From: Paramagnetospirillum marisnigri | GTDB taxonomy: Bacteria > Pseudomonadota > Alphaproteobacteria > Rhodospirillales > Magnetospirillaceae | Reading direction: 5' to 3' | NCBI RefSeq assembly: GCF_001650715.1 | Contig: NZ_LWQT01000043.1 | Coordinates: forward strand, 1 to 64,000 | Length of the DNA stretch: 64,000 bases | Shown: positions 1 through 9,234 of the stretch, in pieces | How the letters are laid out: each line of letters begins with the position of its first letter | Numbering within the stretch: position 1 is the first letter of the stretch | Translations under genes and position numbers: made by a program | The notes under the pieces: model-generated | Database searches by the model: none | Told to the model about the DNA's origin: nothing | The model's input: the letters and a program-made list of their open reading frames with translations, nothing else

Positions 1-102
1 AACAAGGACGAGGAGGCCCCCATCTTCCAGGTGGCCGATTACGGACTGGTGGCCGATCTCTTCAAGGTTCTGCCTGAACTCGCCTCCGAGTTGGGCAAGT
101 AG
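1..102 (+). CDS. etfA: Electron transfer flavoprotein alpha subunit, C-terminal end (partial)
   Basis: The frame is open from the left edge to a TAG stop. The 33 visible residues ([16 protein letters not shown], ending in ELASELGK) match the conserved C-terminus of the ETF alpha subunit, part of the FAD-binding domain. ETF carries electrons from acyl-CoA dehydrogenases to the membrane quinone pool. The next gene encodes 3-hydroxybutyryl-CoA dehydrogenase, a common partner of etfBA in alphaproteobacteria, which supports the call. Only the tail is visible, so an ETF-like paralogue is not excluded. Confidence 0.85.
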   Translation, partial: NKDEEAPIFQVADYGLVADLFKVLPELASELGK

Positions 103-147
103 TTTCATCATTTCGGCGCCAGCGCCCATAAACCGGGAGTCATCCAT

Positions 148-1026
<879 letters not shown>

Positions 1027-1115
1027 CAGGCTGCGGATAAGAACCGCTCTTGAGCGACACTCCCACCGCTGACGCTCGAATTTGAGCGGTTTGGCGGAGT
1101 AATTGGCCTCGTTTC

Positions 1116-1147
1116 CCCGGTTCCGCCCGATTTTGGGCGGAACCGGG
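1116..1147. other. Perfect 13-bp stem-loop between convergent genes
   Basis: CCCGGTTCCGCCC at 1116-1128 is complementary to 1135-1147 across a 6-nt loop. There is no T-run on either side, so it is not a classical intrinsic terminator. It lies in the 3' part of the transposase remnant between hbd and the flavoprotein gene. It could stabilise or end convergent transcripts. Confidence 0.5.
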
Positions 1148-1152
1148 CGTGG

Positions 1153-1310
1153 TCAGGCCGCCGCCATCAGCCTGGGCAACCTCGCCAGATTGTATGCGGC
1201 TGCGGGATGGATTGTTGGGGGTGACGGCGATGGCTCCCTTGTCAGCGATCACCTGCCGGAAATGGTCGGCGTCATAGGCTGTGCCAGCCATAGCGATTGC
1301 GGCGGAGAGG
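1153..1310 (-). pseudogene. Remnant of an IS5-family DDE transposase
   Basis: On the minus strand one frame reads GTAYDADHFRQVIADKGAIAV then TPNNPSR, which resembles the third-Asp region of IS5-type transposases. About ten codons later the +1 frame reads AAAYNLARLPRLMAAA and stops at 1153, like the usual C-terminal tail of these enzymes. The catalytic N-terminal half is missing and the two parts lie in different frames, so the element is dead. Non-coding sequence down to about 1035 may be the rest of the IS end. The remnant directly abuts the stop codon of the next gene at 1311. Confidence 0.65.
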
Positions 1311-2495
1311 TCAGGCGCTTTGGCCCGCCACCCAGCCCGACGACCACGCCCATTGGAAATTATAGCCGCCCAGCCAGCCGGTGACGTCCACCGCCTCGCC
1401 GACAAAGAACAGCCGGTCAAGATGCTTGGCCGCCATGGTCTTTGACGACAGATCACGGGTGTCGACGCCGCCCAGGGTGGCCTCGGCCACGCGATAGCCC
1501 TCGGTTCCCGTCGGAATCGGGCTCCAGGCCGCCAAGTGCAGGGCAAGACGTTCCAGTTCCGCATTGCGGACCTGACCGATGGCCTTGTCCGCCAGTCCCG
1601 CCAAGGACACCATGGCCCGGGCCAGGCGGGCGGGCAGCAGTTCCGCCACCACTGTTTCCACCTGCGCCTTGGGACGCGCCGATTTGCGCTCCACCAGCCA
1701 GGCGCGGGCGTCCACATCCGGCAGCAGGTTGATGGAGATGGCTTGTCCCGGCCGCCAGTAGGAACTGATCTGCAGGGTGGCGGGACCGGACAGGCCGCGA
1801 TGGGTGAAGAGCAGCGCCTCGCGGAAGCGTGTCTTGCCCAGGGACAGCTCGGCCGGAACGGCGATACCCGCCAGATCGCGCATCAGTCCCAGTTCGGGCT
1901 CGGCGAAGCTCAAGGGCACCAGGGCGGGGGCGGTGGGGACCACGCCGAGGCCATGACGCTTTGCCAGGGCATGGGCAAAGCCGCTGGCGCCGATCTTGGG
2001 CAGGGACAGACCGCCGGTCGCCACCACCAGGGAGTGGGCGGTGACACTGCCCCGGCTGTTGGCGATCTCGAACGGCCCGTCGCCGGAAATGGTGCCGATG
2101 CGCGCCCCCAGGCGGATGTCGACGCCGCCCGTTCCGCATTCCGCCAGCAGCATGTCGAGGATGCGGGCGGCGGAATCGTCGCAGAACAACTGGCCGTGGT
2201 CGCGTTCGTGCCAGGGAATGCGGTGGCGGGCCACCAGATCAAGGAACTCGCCGGGGCCGAAGCGTTTCAGCGCCGAGGTGGCGTAATGGGGATTGGCCGA
2301 CAGATAGTTGGCGAGGGAAACCGAGCGGTTGGTGAAATTGCAGCGTCCGCCGCCGGATATCAGGATCTTGCGCCCCGGTTGGTCGTTGTGGTCCAGGACC
2401 ACCACCCGGCGTCCCCGGCCAGCCGCCACCGCCGCCGCCATCAGCCCGGCGGCGCCCGCGCCGATCACCGCGACGTCGTACACCATTCCCACCAT
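1311..2495 (-). CDS. HI0933/YhiN-family FAD-dependent oxidoreductase
   Basis: The protein has 394 residues. The N-terminus has a dinucleotide-binding motif (DVAVIGAGAAGLMAA) followed by GGGRCNFTN, the signature of the HI0933/YhiN flavoproteins. The middle holds GGLSLPKIGASGFA and the C-terminus the family motif GEAVDVTGWLGGYNFQWAWSSG. These FAD/NAD(P)-binding proteins are conserved but their reaction is not firmly known. I chose the ATG at 2495 because it overlaps the stop of the upstream gene (TGATG) and follows GAGG; longer frames would run into that gene. The 3' end touches the transposase remnant but the family C-terminus is complete. Confidence 0.9.
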   Translation of the reverse strand: MVGMVYDVAVIGAGAAGLMAAAVAAGRGRRVVVLDHNDQPGRKILISGGGRCNFTNRSVSLANYLSANPHYATSALKRFGPGEFLDLVARHRIPWHERDHGQLFCDDSAARILDMLLAECGTGGVDIRLGARIGTISGDGPFEIANSRGSVTAHSLVVATGGLSLPKIGASGFAHALAKRHGLGVVPTAPALVPLSFAEPELGLMRDLAGIAVPAELSLGKTRFREALLFTHRGLSGPATLQISSYWRPGQAISINLLPDVDARAWLVERKSARPKAQVETVVAELLPARLARAMVSLAGLADKAIGQVRNAELERLALHLAAWSPIPTGTEGYRVAEATLGGVDTRDLSSKTMAAKHLDRLFFVGEAVDVTGWLGGYNFQWAWSSGWVAGQSA

Positions 2496-2983
2496 CAAAC
2501 CTCGATTTCCTCCATCTTTTCCTTCAGCCACTTGGCCTTCTTTTCCATGTCGCGTTCCATGCGCTTGATGCGCTTGTCCAGGTCCTCGATATGGGCCAGC
2601 CGCTCGGCCCGCTTCTCCCTGGCGTAGCCCGAGACGAAGCGCTTGATCCCCCAATCGGCGGTGACGAAGAACAGGGCTGCACCGGCCACCAGGGTGATGA
2701 CGGCGGCGACCCCGCCATAGGCGCTGTTGACCGCCACCATGGCGCCCCAGAAACCGATGGTCACCAGCGACGAGGCCGCCACCAGCACCAGCCGGTTGAC
2801 GGTCTGGTCATGCTGGCGCTGGCGCTTCTCGTTGGCGCGCATGGCGTTGTAGATCTCTTCCCGGGCGATGGCCTGCCAGGTGCGGAACGACATGCCCTTG
2901 ACAGTCCGGTTGTCGCGGATGGTCTGTTCCAGCTTGCGCACCAGATAGTCGGTCTGCTGCTCGGGGGTGGGGTTATCGGCCAT
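2495..2983 (-). CDS. Hypothetical membrane protein with two TM segments and a C-terminal coiled coil
   Basis: The 162-residue protein is not recognised. A charged N-terminal region (1-60) is followed by two hydrophobic segments (about 65-85, LVLVAASSLVTIGFWGAMVAV, and about 90-108, GVAAVITLVAGAALFFVTA). A highly charged Lys/Glu helix (115-162, including RIKRMERDMEKKAKWLKEKM) is probably a cytoplasmic coiled coil. It is translationally coupled to the downstream flavoprotein gene by a TGATG overlap. It may be a membrane anchor or scaffold; function unknown. Confidence 0.75.
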   Translation of the reverse strand: MADNPTPEQQTDYLVRKLEQTIRDNRTVKGMSFRTWQAIAREEIYNAMRANEKRQRQHDQTVNRLVLVAASSLVTIGFWGAMVAVNSAYGGVAAVITLVAGAALFFVTADWGIKRFVSGYAREKRAERLAHIEDLDKRIKRMERDMEKKAKWLKEKMEEIEV

Positions 2984-3016
2984 GGGGGCGGAGTCTCGGG
3001 GGCGGCGGGGCTGGGG

Positions 3017-3943
3017 TCAAGGCCCGAATCGGCCGAACACCAGCGGCAGCCAGGCCAGGGCGAACAGGGTGGAGCCCGCCACCGCGATGGCGGCCCGGTC
3101 GGGATGGATGTTGCGGAGATGGGCGTGGACGACGGTGACGGCGGCCAGCGGCACTAGGCTTTCCACCAGCAACACCTGATGGGCGGTGCGGCCCAGGCCG
3201 TGCAGCCAGGTCTTGTCCAGCCAGATGAAGCCCAGGGCCAAGGCGGGCCACAGGGCGAACTTGAAGGCGAAGGTGAAGGCGGTGAAGCCCACATCCAGCG
3301 ACAGGCGGCGGATCTGGGCCAAGCCCAGTCCGACGATCATCATGCCCACCGGCACGAAACCGCCGCTCAGGATATCGACGGTCTGCATCAGGGAGGGCGG
3401 TACCTTGATGCCGTAGAGATTGACGGCCACCCCGATCCAGCAGGCGTGCAGGCCGGGGAATTTCAGCACCCGGAGCAGGGCGCCGCCCATGGTGGCCTCG
3501 GCGCGGGCGACGGTGTAATAGCCCACCGAATTCTCATAGGCGGTGGCGCCGAACGACACCATCACCACATAAGGAAGCGACTCCGGGCCGATCAGGGCGA
3601 GGCAGGCGGGAATGCCGAAAAAGCCGGTATTGCCGGTCCCGGCGGTGAAGGCGGCGATGCGCTCGCGTCCGTCCGTCCAGCAACGCGCCGCCAGCGGCCG
3701 CGCCAGCAGGGCGGTGAGGGCGCACAGGGCGAAGACTCCCAGCGGCAGCAGCAGCAGCGCGCCCTTGAGATCGGCGCCGACGAAGGCCTTGAACACCACG
3801 GCGGGCGACAATACGTAAAGCGCCAGCCGACCCAAGTCCTGGCCCTTCACATCCAGCAGGCGGCCGAGCGCGAAGCCCACCGCCACCAGGATGTAGAGGG
3901 GGACGAGCTTGAGGGCCAGGGCGGTGTCGAAGGGCAGGGACAT
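3017..3943 (-). CDS. AEC-family transporter (auxin efflux carrier/malate permease type)
   Basis: The 308-residue protein is strongly hydrophobic, with about ten predicted membrane segments in the two five-helix halves typical of the AEC family. It starts VPLYILVAVGFALGRLLDV and has AGTGNTGFFGIPACLALIG in the middle, the family's conserved region of the fourth to fifth helices. AEC proteins are secondary carriers for small organic anions such as malate; the substrate here cannot be told. The start is uncertain: ATG at 3943 (used here) or 3952. It is divergent from the DapA-like gene with only about 60 bp between them, so the two may share a control region. Confidence 0.85.
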   Translation of the reverse strand: MSLPFDTALALKLVPLYILVAVGFALGRLLDVKGQDLGRLALYVLSPAVVFKAFVGADLKGALLLLPLGVFALCALTALLARPLAARCWTDGRERIAAFTAGTGNTGFFGIPACLALIGPESLPYVVMVSFGATAYENSVGYYTVARAEATMGGALLRVLKFPGLHACWIGVAVNLYGIKVPPSLMQTVDILSGGFVPVGMMIVGLGLAQIRRLSLDVGFTAFTFAFKFALWPALALGFIWLDKTWLHGLGRTAHQVLLVESLVPLAAVTVVHAHLRNIHPDRAAIAVAGSTLFALAWLPLVFGRFGP

Positions 3944-4006
3944 GGACTCCATCCGCGAGAGGGGTAGAGTGGCGTTTCGGGCCGGATTGCGAAAGGGAAA
4001 AGCGGC

Positions 4007-4900
4007 ATGACCAGTCTGGACGGCGTCCTGGCGCCCATCCTCACCCCCTATGGCGACGACCTTGCCCCCGATCCGGTCCGCTTCGTCGCGCTGGCGCGCT
4101 GGCTGATGGACCAGGGGCTGGGGCTGGCGCCGTTCGGCACTACCAGCGAGGGCAACTCGCTGTCGGTGGAGGAGAAGATGGCGCTGCTGGACGCCTTGGC
4201 CGAGGCCGGTCTGGATCGCGGCCGGATGATGCCGGGCACCGGCTGTTGCGCGCTCACCGATTCGGTGCGGCTGTCGGCGCATGCGGTGGCGCGGGGCTGT
4301 TCCGGCGTGCTGATGCTGCCACCCTTCTACTACAAGACTGTCTCCGAGGACGGGCTGTTCGCCGCCTTCTCCGAGGTGATCCAGCGGGTGGGCGACTCAC
4401 GCCTGCGGGTCTACCTCTACCATTTCCCGCAGCAGAGCCAGATTCCCATCGGCCATGCCCTGATCGAGCGGCTGCTGGCCGCCTATCCGGGCGTGGTGGT
4501 GGGGCTGAAGGATTCCTCGGGCGATCTTTCCAACATGGTGTCGCTCTGCCGCGCCTTCCCCGGCTTCAAGGTCTTCGCCGGGACCGAGCGGCTGATCCTG
4601 CCGGTGATGCGGGCCGGCGGCGCGGGCTGCATCAGCGCCAACGCCAATATCCACGGCGCCGCCATGCTGGCCTTGGTGCGCGGCTGGCGGGATGCCGGGG
4701 CCGAGGCCATGCAGGCCGGGCTGGAGGGCTTCCGGGCGGTGATGGAAGGCATGCCGCTGATCGCCGCCTTGAAGGCGGTGACGGCGATCCGGACTGGTGA
4801 CGCGGGCTGGCGGCGGGTGCGACCGCCGCTGGTCGGCCTCCCTGTCGACAAGGAGGCCGAACTGCTGGCGCGCCTCAAGTCAGTCGGGGTGCTATTTTAG
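4007..4900 (+). CDS. DapA/NanA-superfamily aldolase (dihydrodipicolinate synthase family)
   Basis: The 297-residue TIM-barrel protein has the family landmarks: FGTTSEGNSLSVEEK (about 43-57), a catalytic Tyr in YLYHFPQ (Y138) and the Schiff-base Lys in VVGLKDSSGD (K168). Glycine-rich AGTERLILPVMRAGGAGCISA follows. Members condense or cleave pyruvate-type keto acids. Sequence features such as GTTSEGNS and YHFP fit a catabolic or KDG/NAL-like subgroup rather than the housekeeping DapA, but the substrate is not determined. The last 9 bases overlap the convergent solute-binding-protein gene. Confidence 0.85.
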   Translation: MTSLDGVLAPILTPYGDDLAPDPVRFVALARWLMDQGLGLAPFGTTSEGNSLSVEEKMALLDALAEAGLDRGRMMPGTGCCALTDSVRLSAHAVARGCSGVLMLPPFYYKTVSEDGLFAAFSEVIQRVGDSRLRVYLYHFPQQSQIPIGHALIERLLAAYPGVVVGLKDSSGDLSNMVSLCRAFPGFKVFAGTERLILPVMRAGGAGCISANANIHGAAMLALVRGWRDAGAEAMQAGLEGFRAVMEGMPLIAALKAVTAIRTGDAGWRRVRPPLVGLPVDKEAELLARLKSVGVLF

Positions 4901-5683
4901 CTCGGCGATGGCGTCCAGGCCGTTGGCCTTGGCGGCGGCCAGGACCCGACCATCCGCCTTGGCGCGGGCGACGAAGGCGTCCATGGCCTCCAGCCAGCCC
5001 GCATCGCCCTGTGCCATGGCATAGGCATAGCCGTTGGGCGCCAGCGGCGTCGGCGGTTCCAGCAGCTTGGCCCAGTCATGGCGGGCCAGCATCTTGCGCG
5101 AATAGGGGTAGTCGGTGAAGAACAGGTCGGCGCGGCCGCTCATCACTTCCTGCTCGCGGGCCTCGGGGGTGGCGACTTCCACCAGCTTGGCCTGCTTCAA
5201 TTCCTTCTTCATGGCCTCGACCATATAGGTTCCGGCGGCGACGGCGCCCACCACGCCCTCCTTGTCGATATCGGCCCAGGATTTGATCACCGGGTGGGTC
5301 TTGGTGGTGATGGCGTAGATGCCGCTGCGCAGATGGGGCTTGGTGAAGACCAGCTTCTCCTGGCGGGCCGGGGTGATGGCGACGCCATGCATGGAAACGT
5401 CGCAGCGATCGGCCAGAAGATCGTCGATCATGGTCTTGAACGAGCTGTCGATGAAGCGGACGGATACCCCCAGATCCTTGCCCAACTCCTTGGCCAGATC
5501 AATGTCGATGCCTTCCAACTGGCCGGTGCGGGTGTTGCGGTAAGAAATGGAGTAGTAGTCGGGCCAGATGCAGACGCGGACCTCGCCCGCCTTCTTGATC
5601 CGATCCAGTCGCCCGGGGTCGGCCGCGTCGGCCGTGCCGCCCAACACCACCACCGCGCACAAAGCCAGGGCCAGACGCTTCAT
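4892..5683 (-). CDS. Family 3 extracellular solute-binding protein (amino-acid ABC type)
   Basis: The 263-residue precursor has a Sec signal peptide (MKRLALALCAVVVLGGTADAA, cleavage near residue 21). A bacterial SBP family 3 domain follows: AGEVRVCIWPDYYSISYRN, IDIDLAKELGKDLGVSVRF, DVSMHGVAITPARQEKLVFT. It should bind an amino acid or small organic ligand in the periplasm. No permease or ATPase gene is adjacent, so it is an orphan and may feed a distant ABC system or act as a sensor protein. GGGAGGG lies five bases before the ATG at 5683, which favours this start over the upstream in-frame codon. Confidence 0.88.
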   Translation of the reverse strand: MKRLALALCAVVVLGGTADAADPGRLDRIKKAGEVRVCIWPDYYSISYRNTRTGQLEGIDIDLAKELGKDLGVSVRFIDSSFKTMIDDLLADRCDVSMHGVAITPARQEKLVFTKPHLRSGIYAITTKTHPVIKSWADIDKEGVVGAVAAGTYMVEAMKKELKQAKLVEVATPEAREQEVMSGRADLFFTDYPYSRKMLARHDWAKLLEPPTPLAPNGYAYAMAQGDAGWLEAMDAFVARAKADGRVLAAAKANGLDAIAELK

Positions 5684-5727
5684 TTTTCCCTCCCGATACA
5701 ATGGATATATGCTATTGCATCTGAACC

Positions 5728-7857
5728 ATGCTGGGAAGGCCTTCTCATCGTTCCACGTCGCCTCCCCTTCCGACCGATACGGTCGTGCTGGGCAGCGTGC
5801 CGGTGGACCCTCTGTATTCCTCCGCCCTGATACGGCTGGTGGCGGTGTTTGGCGTTGGCGTCGCCCTGGCGGTGGCCATCGCTACCGGAGTGGCGCTGTG
5901 GGCCGGGCGGCAGGACGCCATCGCGGCGGCCGCAAGCAATGCCGGCAGCCTGGCCCGTGCCCTGACCGACTCCGTGGCCCGGTCGGTCAATTCCATCGAT
6001 GTCACCCTGGCCTCGGTGGCGGAATCGGTCCGCGACGGTGATCTGGCCGATGACCGCAAGGGGGGGCTGGCCCGTCAGGTGGCGCAACGTCTGCAACTGG
6101 CGCCGCATATCCGTCAGATCGTGGTTGTGGGCCTGGACGGCCATATCCTGTTCGACAGCGCGGCGCCTCCCCGCGGGCGGCATGTGGATATCTCCGCCAC
6201 CCTTGATGATCTGAACCGCTTACCCCGCTCGCTGGTCATCGGCGCGCCCATGGCCGGGCGATTCATGGGCGATGGCGCTCGCGCCGCAGGTCACAGTCTG
6301 GTTCCGGTGAGCGCGGCGGTACGCAATCGGGATGGTTCCATCGTCTCGCTGGTGGTGGCGGCCATCAACCCCGAATACTTCTCGGGCATGTTCCACGAGA
6401 TCGAGCAGGAAAGTGGCGCCCGGGTGCGGCTGTGGCGCTATGATGGCGTGCTGCTGGCGGGCGAGGTTGCCATGGTGACGACGCCTCCCACAAGCCGATC
6501 GACCTTGCCGCTGTTCGCCGTCCATCTCAAGAAATCCGAGATGGGGGGCTTCATCGACCATGACGACGATGGCGTGAAGCGGATCACCAGCTATCGCACC
6601 ACGCTGGCCTGGCCGCTGGTGGTCAGCGTCGGCATTCCCATGGATCGGGCTTTGGCCAATTGGCGCCGCAACCTGGACAGCATCGCCGTCCCGGTGGGGC
6701 TGGTCAGTCTGGTGGTGCTGGGACTGACGGTGGTGCTGGTGCGGACCCTGGCCCGGCGCGCCCGCGACGAAGCGCGGCTGCGGCTCAGCGACCGTGTGCT
6801 CGCCAATGTCTCCAACGGTGTCACCATTGCCGACGCGTCATCGGGCGATCTGCCGCTGCTCTATGTCAACCAGGCCTTCGAGCAGATCACTGGCTATGGC
6901 GCCGCCGAGGTGCTGGGACGCAATGCCCGCTTTCTGCATGATGGCGAGGCCGACCAGGAGGGGCTGGACCGTATTCGCGAGGCGCTGGCGGAAGGCCGCG
7001 CGGTGACGGTGCTGCTGCGCAATGTGCGGGCCGACGGGACGCCGTTCTGGAACCATGTCTCCCTGTCTCCTGTCCGCAATTCCACCGGCGTGATCACCCA
7101 TTGGGTCGGCGTTCAACGAGATGTCACCCACGAGGAAGAGGCGCGCGCCGCCCTGGCCGCCGCCTATGACGACGTGGCGCGCACCAGCGCCGATCTCGAG
7201 CGCTTCTCCTTCGTGCTCGCCCACCACCTGCAGGAACCTGCCCGACAGATGCGGTTGCAGGCGCAACTGCTGATGCTGCGGCTGGGTCCGGATGCCTCGG
7301 TCGAAGAGAAGACCCCGGCGGAACGGATCATTTCCGCCTCGGCCCGGCTGGTGGACATGCTGCGCGGCGTGCAGAGCTATCTCGCCATGGAGCGCGAACA
7401 GGTCAAGGGGGTGGTGGCCGATGTCGCCCGGGCCTTGAACACCGCGGTGGCCAAATATGCGCCCGGTTGCCCCGGCGGGACCCTGACGGTGGAGCATGGC
7501 GCACTACCCCAGGTGGCGATGTCCCAGCGCAGGCTGGATGAGTTGTTCGACATCCTGGTGAAGAACGCGGTGGATTTCCGCCACCCCGACCGGCCACCTT
7601 TGCTGGTGCTCGACGCCGAGCCGGACGGCCGCTTCTGGCGGTTGCGGCTTCGCGACAACGGCATCGGTATCGAGGCCACTTATTTCGAGCGGATTTTCGT
7701 GCCGCTGGAGCGGCTCCACCACCATGCCGGGCCTGCGGGCACCGGCATCGGGCTGGCCATCGCCCGCAAGATCGTCGAGGCGGCGGATGGCAGCATCCAT
7801 GTGGACTCCGACGGAACCAGCGGTTCGACCTTCGTCTTCACCCTGCCAGCCGCCTGA
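5728..7857 (+). CDS. Membrane sensor histidine kinase with Cache-like sensor and LOV-like PAS lacking the adduct cysteine
   Basis: 709 residues. TM1 (about 34-58) and TM2 (about 318-340) flank a periplasmic region of about 260 residues that looks like a double-Cache domain. A PAS domain (about 352-470) closely resembles LOV domains (GRNARFLH at 397-404, then DGTPFWNHVSLSPV and WVGVQRDVT), but the photoactive cysteine is Ala400. The kinase core has an H-box AHHLQEP of the bacteriophytochrome type (His499 by alignment), an N-box NAVDF (613-617), DNGIGI (643-648) and GTGIGLAI (671-678). No response regulator is adjacent. The start lacks a strong Shine-Dalgarno, so a slightly later start is possible. 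Its 3' end abuts the convergent radical-SAM gene. Confidence 0.9.
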   Translation: MLGRPSHRSTSPPLPTDTVVLGSVPVDPLYSSALIRLVAVFGVGVALAVAIATGVALWAGRQDAIAAAASNAGSLARALTDSVARSVNSIDVTLASVAESVRDGDLADDRKGGLARQVAQRLQLAPHIRQIVVVGLDGHILFDSAAPPRGRHVDISATLDDLNRLPRSLVIGAPMAGRFMGDGARAAGHSLVPVSAAVRNRDGSIVSLVVAAINPEYFSGMFHEIEQESGARVRLWRYDGVLLAGEVAMVTTPPTSRSTLPLFAVHLKKSEMGGFIDHDDDGVKRITSYRTTLAWPLVVSVGIPMDRALANWRRNLDSIAVPVGLVSLVVLGLTVVLVRTLARRARDEARLRLSDRVLANVSNGVTIADASSGDLPLLYVNQAFEQITGYGAAEVLGRNARFLHDGEADQEGLDRIREALAEGRAVTVLLRNVRADGTPFWNHVSLSPVRNSTGVITHWVGVQRDVTHEEEARAALAAAYDDVARTSADLERFSFVLAHHLQEPARQMRLQAQLLMLRLGPDASVEEKTPAERIISASARLVDMLRGVQSYLAMEREQVKGVVADVARALNTAVAKYAPGCPGGTLTVEHGALPQVAMSQRRLDELFDILVKNAVDFRHPDRPPLLVLDAEPDGRFWRLRLRDNGIGIEATYFERIFVPLERLHHHAGPAGTGIGLAIARKIVEAADGSIHVDSDGTSGSTFVFTLPAA

Positions 7858-9159
7858 TCAGCCGAACGGATCGTCGCATGTGCCGCACATGGGGACGCCG
7901 GACACGTCGCCCGCGCGGAAGCCCTCCAGGATTCGGCGCCAGGTTTCGCCATTGCGGATTTCCGCCAGCCCCTGCTCCATGATGTTGCCGATTTTCAACT
8001 GGGCATTGGAATCGTAGCAGCCACAGGCGGTGACGGTGCCGTCGCAGAATACTCCCACCGCCTTGAGGAAGATGCGGCACGGCATCAGGCGGTGGTGGTC
8101 GATGCTTTTCAGGGTCCAGACCTTGTGGCGCTCGTGCAACTGGCCGCATTGGACCGAACCACCGAAATTATTGGCCTTGAGGGTCCACACCTTTGTGACG
8201 CCCTGGCTGGCGAGGAAGGCGCGGGTCTTGCGCAGGTCCTCCTGCCAATCGCCCAGGGCGATCGCCTTGACCATGAAATTGGTCCGGGTTCCGGCCAGGG
8301 TGGCATTGATGGCCTTCAGATTGACGATGGCGCGCTCGAACTTGGCACCCACATAGACGCTTTCATAGCTGGGAGCGTCCCACCCGGCGAAGGAGAACTG
8401 GAGATAGGCCAAGCCCAGGCGGCCCAGCCGCTCGATCCGCTCTGGCGTGAACGGCGTGCCGTTGGTGACGATGCCGACCTCGAAGCCCTCGGCCACGGCG
8501 CGTTCCAGCATCTCGAAGATCTGGGGGTGCAAGAAGGGCTCGCCCTGTCCGGCCAGGATATGCATGGTCTTGATGCCGCAGGCCTTGGCCTCGGCGATCA
8601 CCCGCTCGAACACGTCCGCTTCCATGAAGCCGGAATTGTCCTTCCAGATTTCCCAGCCGCACATGGTGCAGCGCAGATTGCAGCGGCGCGACAGCTGGAC
8701 ATAAATCTCGAACGGGACCAGGCCACGCCGCTCGGCGGGGGCGATGACCAGATTGCGGGCCTTCGCCAACTGGGCGGCGGAGGCGTCCAGCAGTCCGGCC
8801 TCGTCCAGCGCCACGCCGGCCAGATAGGCGATGCGGGCGGAATCCGGCTGGGCGGCCACCGCCCGTTTCAGCAGCGGCAGCGCCTCGGTGGCACGCCCCT
8901 GGGCCACCAGGCTGCCCGCCAGGCCGACGGCGCATTCAAGGTGGTCGGGCGCCAGGGCCAGCAGGCGGCGAAACAGAACTTCCGATTCGGCCGGGCGGTC
9001 GAGCACCAGCAGCATCCCCGCCCGGCAATAGTCGCATTCCGGTTCGCCATCCAGGGGTTCCAGCAGGGCGATGGCGTCCAGCAGCAACTGGGCATTCATC
9101 AGCCGCTGCGCCTCGGCGAGCACGGCGGCGGGTTCGATCTTCGTCTTGGCTTTGCTCAT
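7858..9159 (-). CDS. Radical SAM protein with N-terminal TPR-like repeats and SPASM-like C-terminus
   Basis: 433 residues. Residues 1-140 are Ala/Leu-rich helices of TPR type (EALPLLKRAVAAQPDSARIAYLAG). The radical SAM core begins near 150 with CNLRCTMC (Cys160, 164, 167), which would bind the [4Fe-4S] cluster that cleaves SAM. MHILAGQGEPFLHPQIFEML is the beta-2 GGE-like region. The C-terminal part is cysteine-rich (CRIFLKAVGVFCDGTVTACGC and CGTCDDPFG) and resembles a SPASM auxiliary-cluster domain. SPASM enzymes often modify peptides or proteins, and TPR repeats would suit binding a protein substrate, but no precursor peptide is visible nearby. The specific reaction is unknown. Confidence 0.88.
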   Translation of the reverse strand: MSKAKTKIEPAAVLAEAQRLMNAQLLLDAIALLEPLDGEPECDYCRAGMLLVLDRPAESEVLFRRLLALAPDHLECAVGLAGSLVAQGRATEALPLLKRAVAAQPDSARIAYLAGVALDEAGLLDASAAQLAKARNLVIAPAERRGLVPFEIYVQLSRRCNLRCTMCGWEIWKDNSGFMEADVFERVIAEAKACGIKTMHILAGQGEPFLHPQIFEMLERAVAEGFEVGIVTNGTPFTPERIERLGRLGLAYLQFSFAGWDAPSYESVYVGAKFERAIVNLKAINATLAGTRTNFMVKAIALGDWQEDLRKTRAFLASQGVTKVWTLKANNFGGSVQCGQLHERHKVWTLKSIDHHRLMPCRIFLKAVGVFCDGTVTACGCYDSNAQLKIGNIMEQGLAEIRNGETWRRILEGFRAGDVSGVPMCGTCDDPFG

Positions 9160-9234
9160 GGTCGGCGCATCCTAGCACCTCCGCCCGTCCTACTTCCATG
9201 GCGGGGTGACCTGGGGCATTATGGCCGCCTATGC

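Noticed and set aside
8092-9234. 380-codon N-terminal extension of the hybrid kinase frame
   Set aside because: The frame stays open only because it is antisense to the radical-SAM gene; the extension has no domain and low-complexity composition, so the start was moved to 9235.
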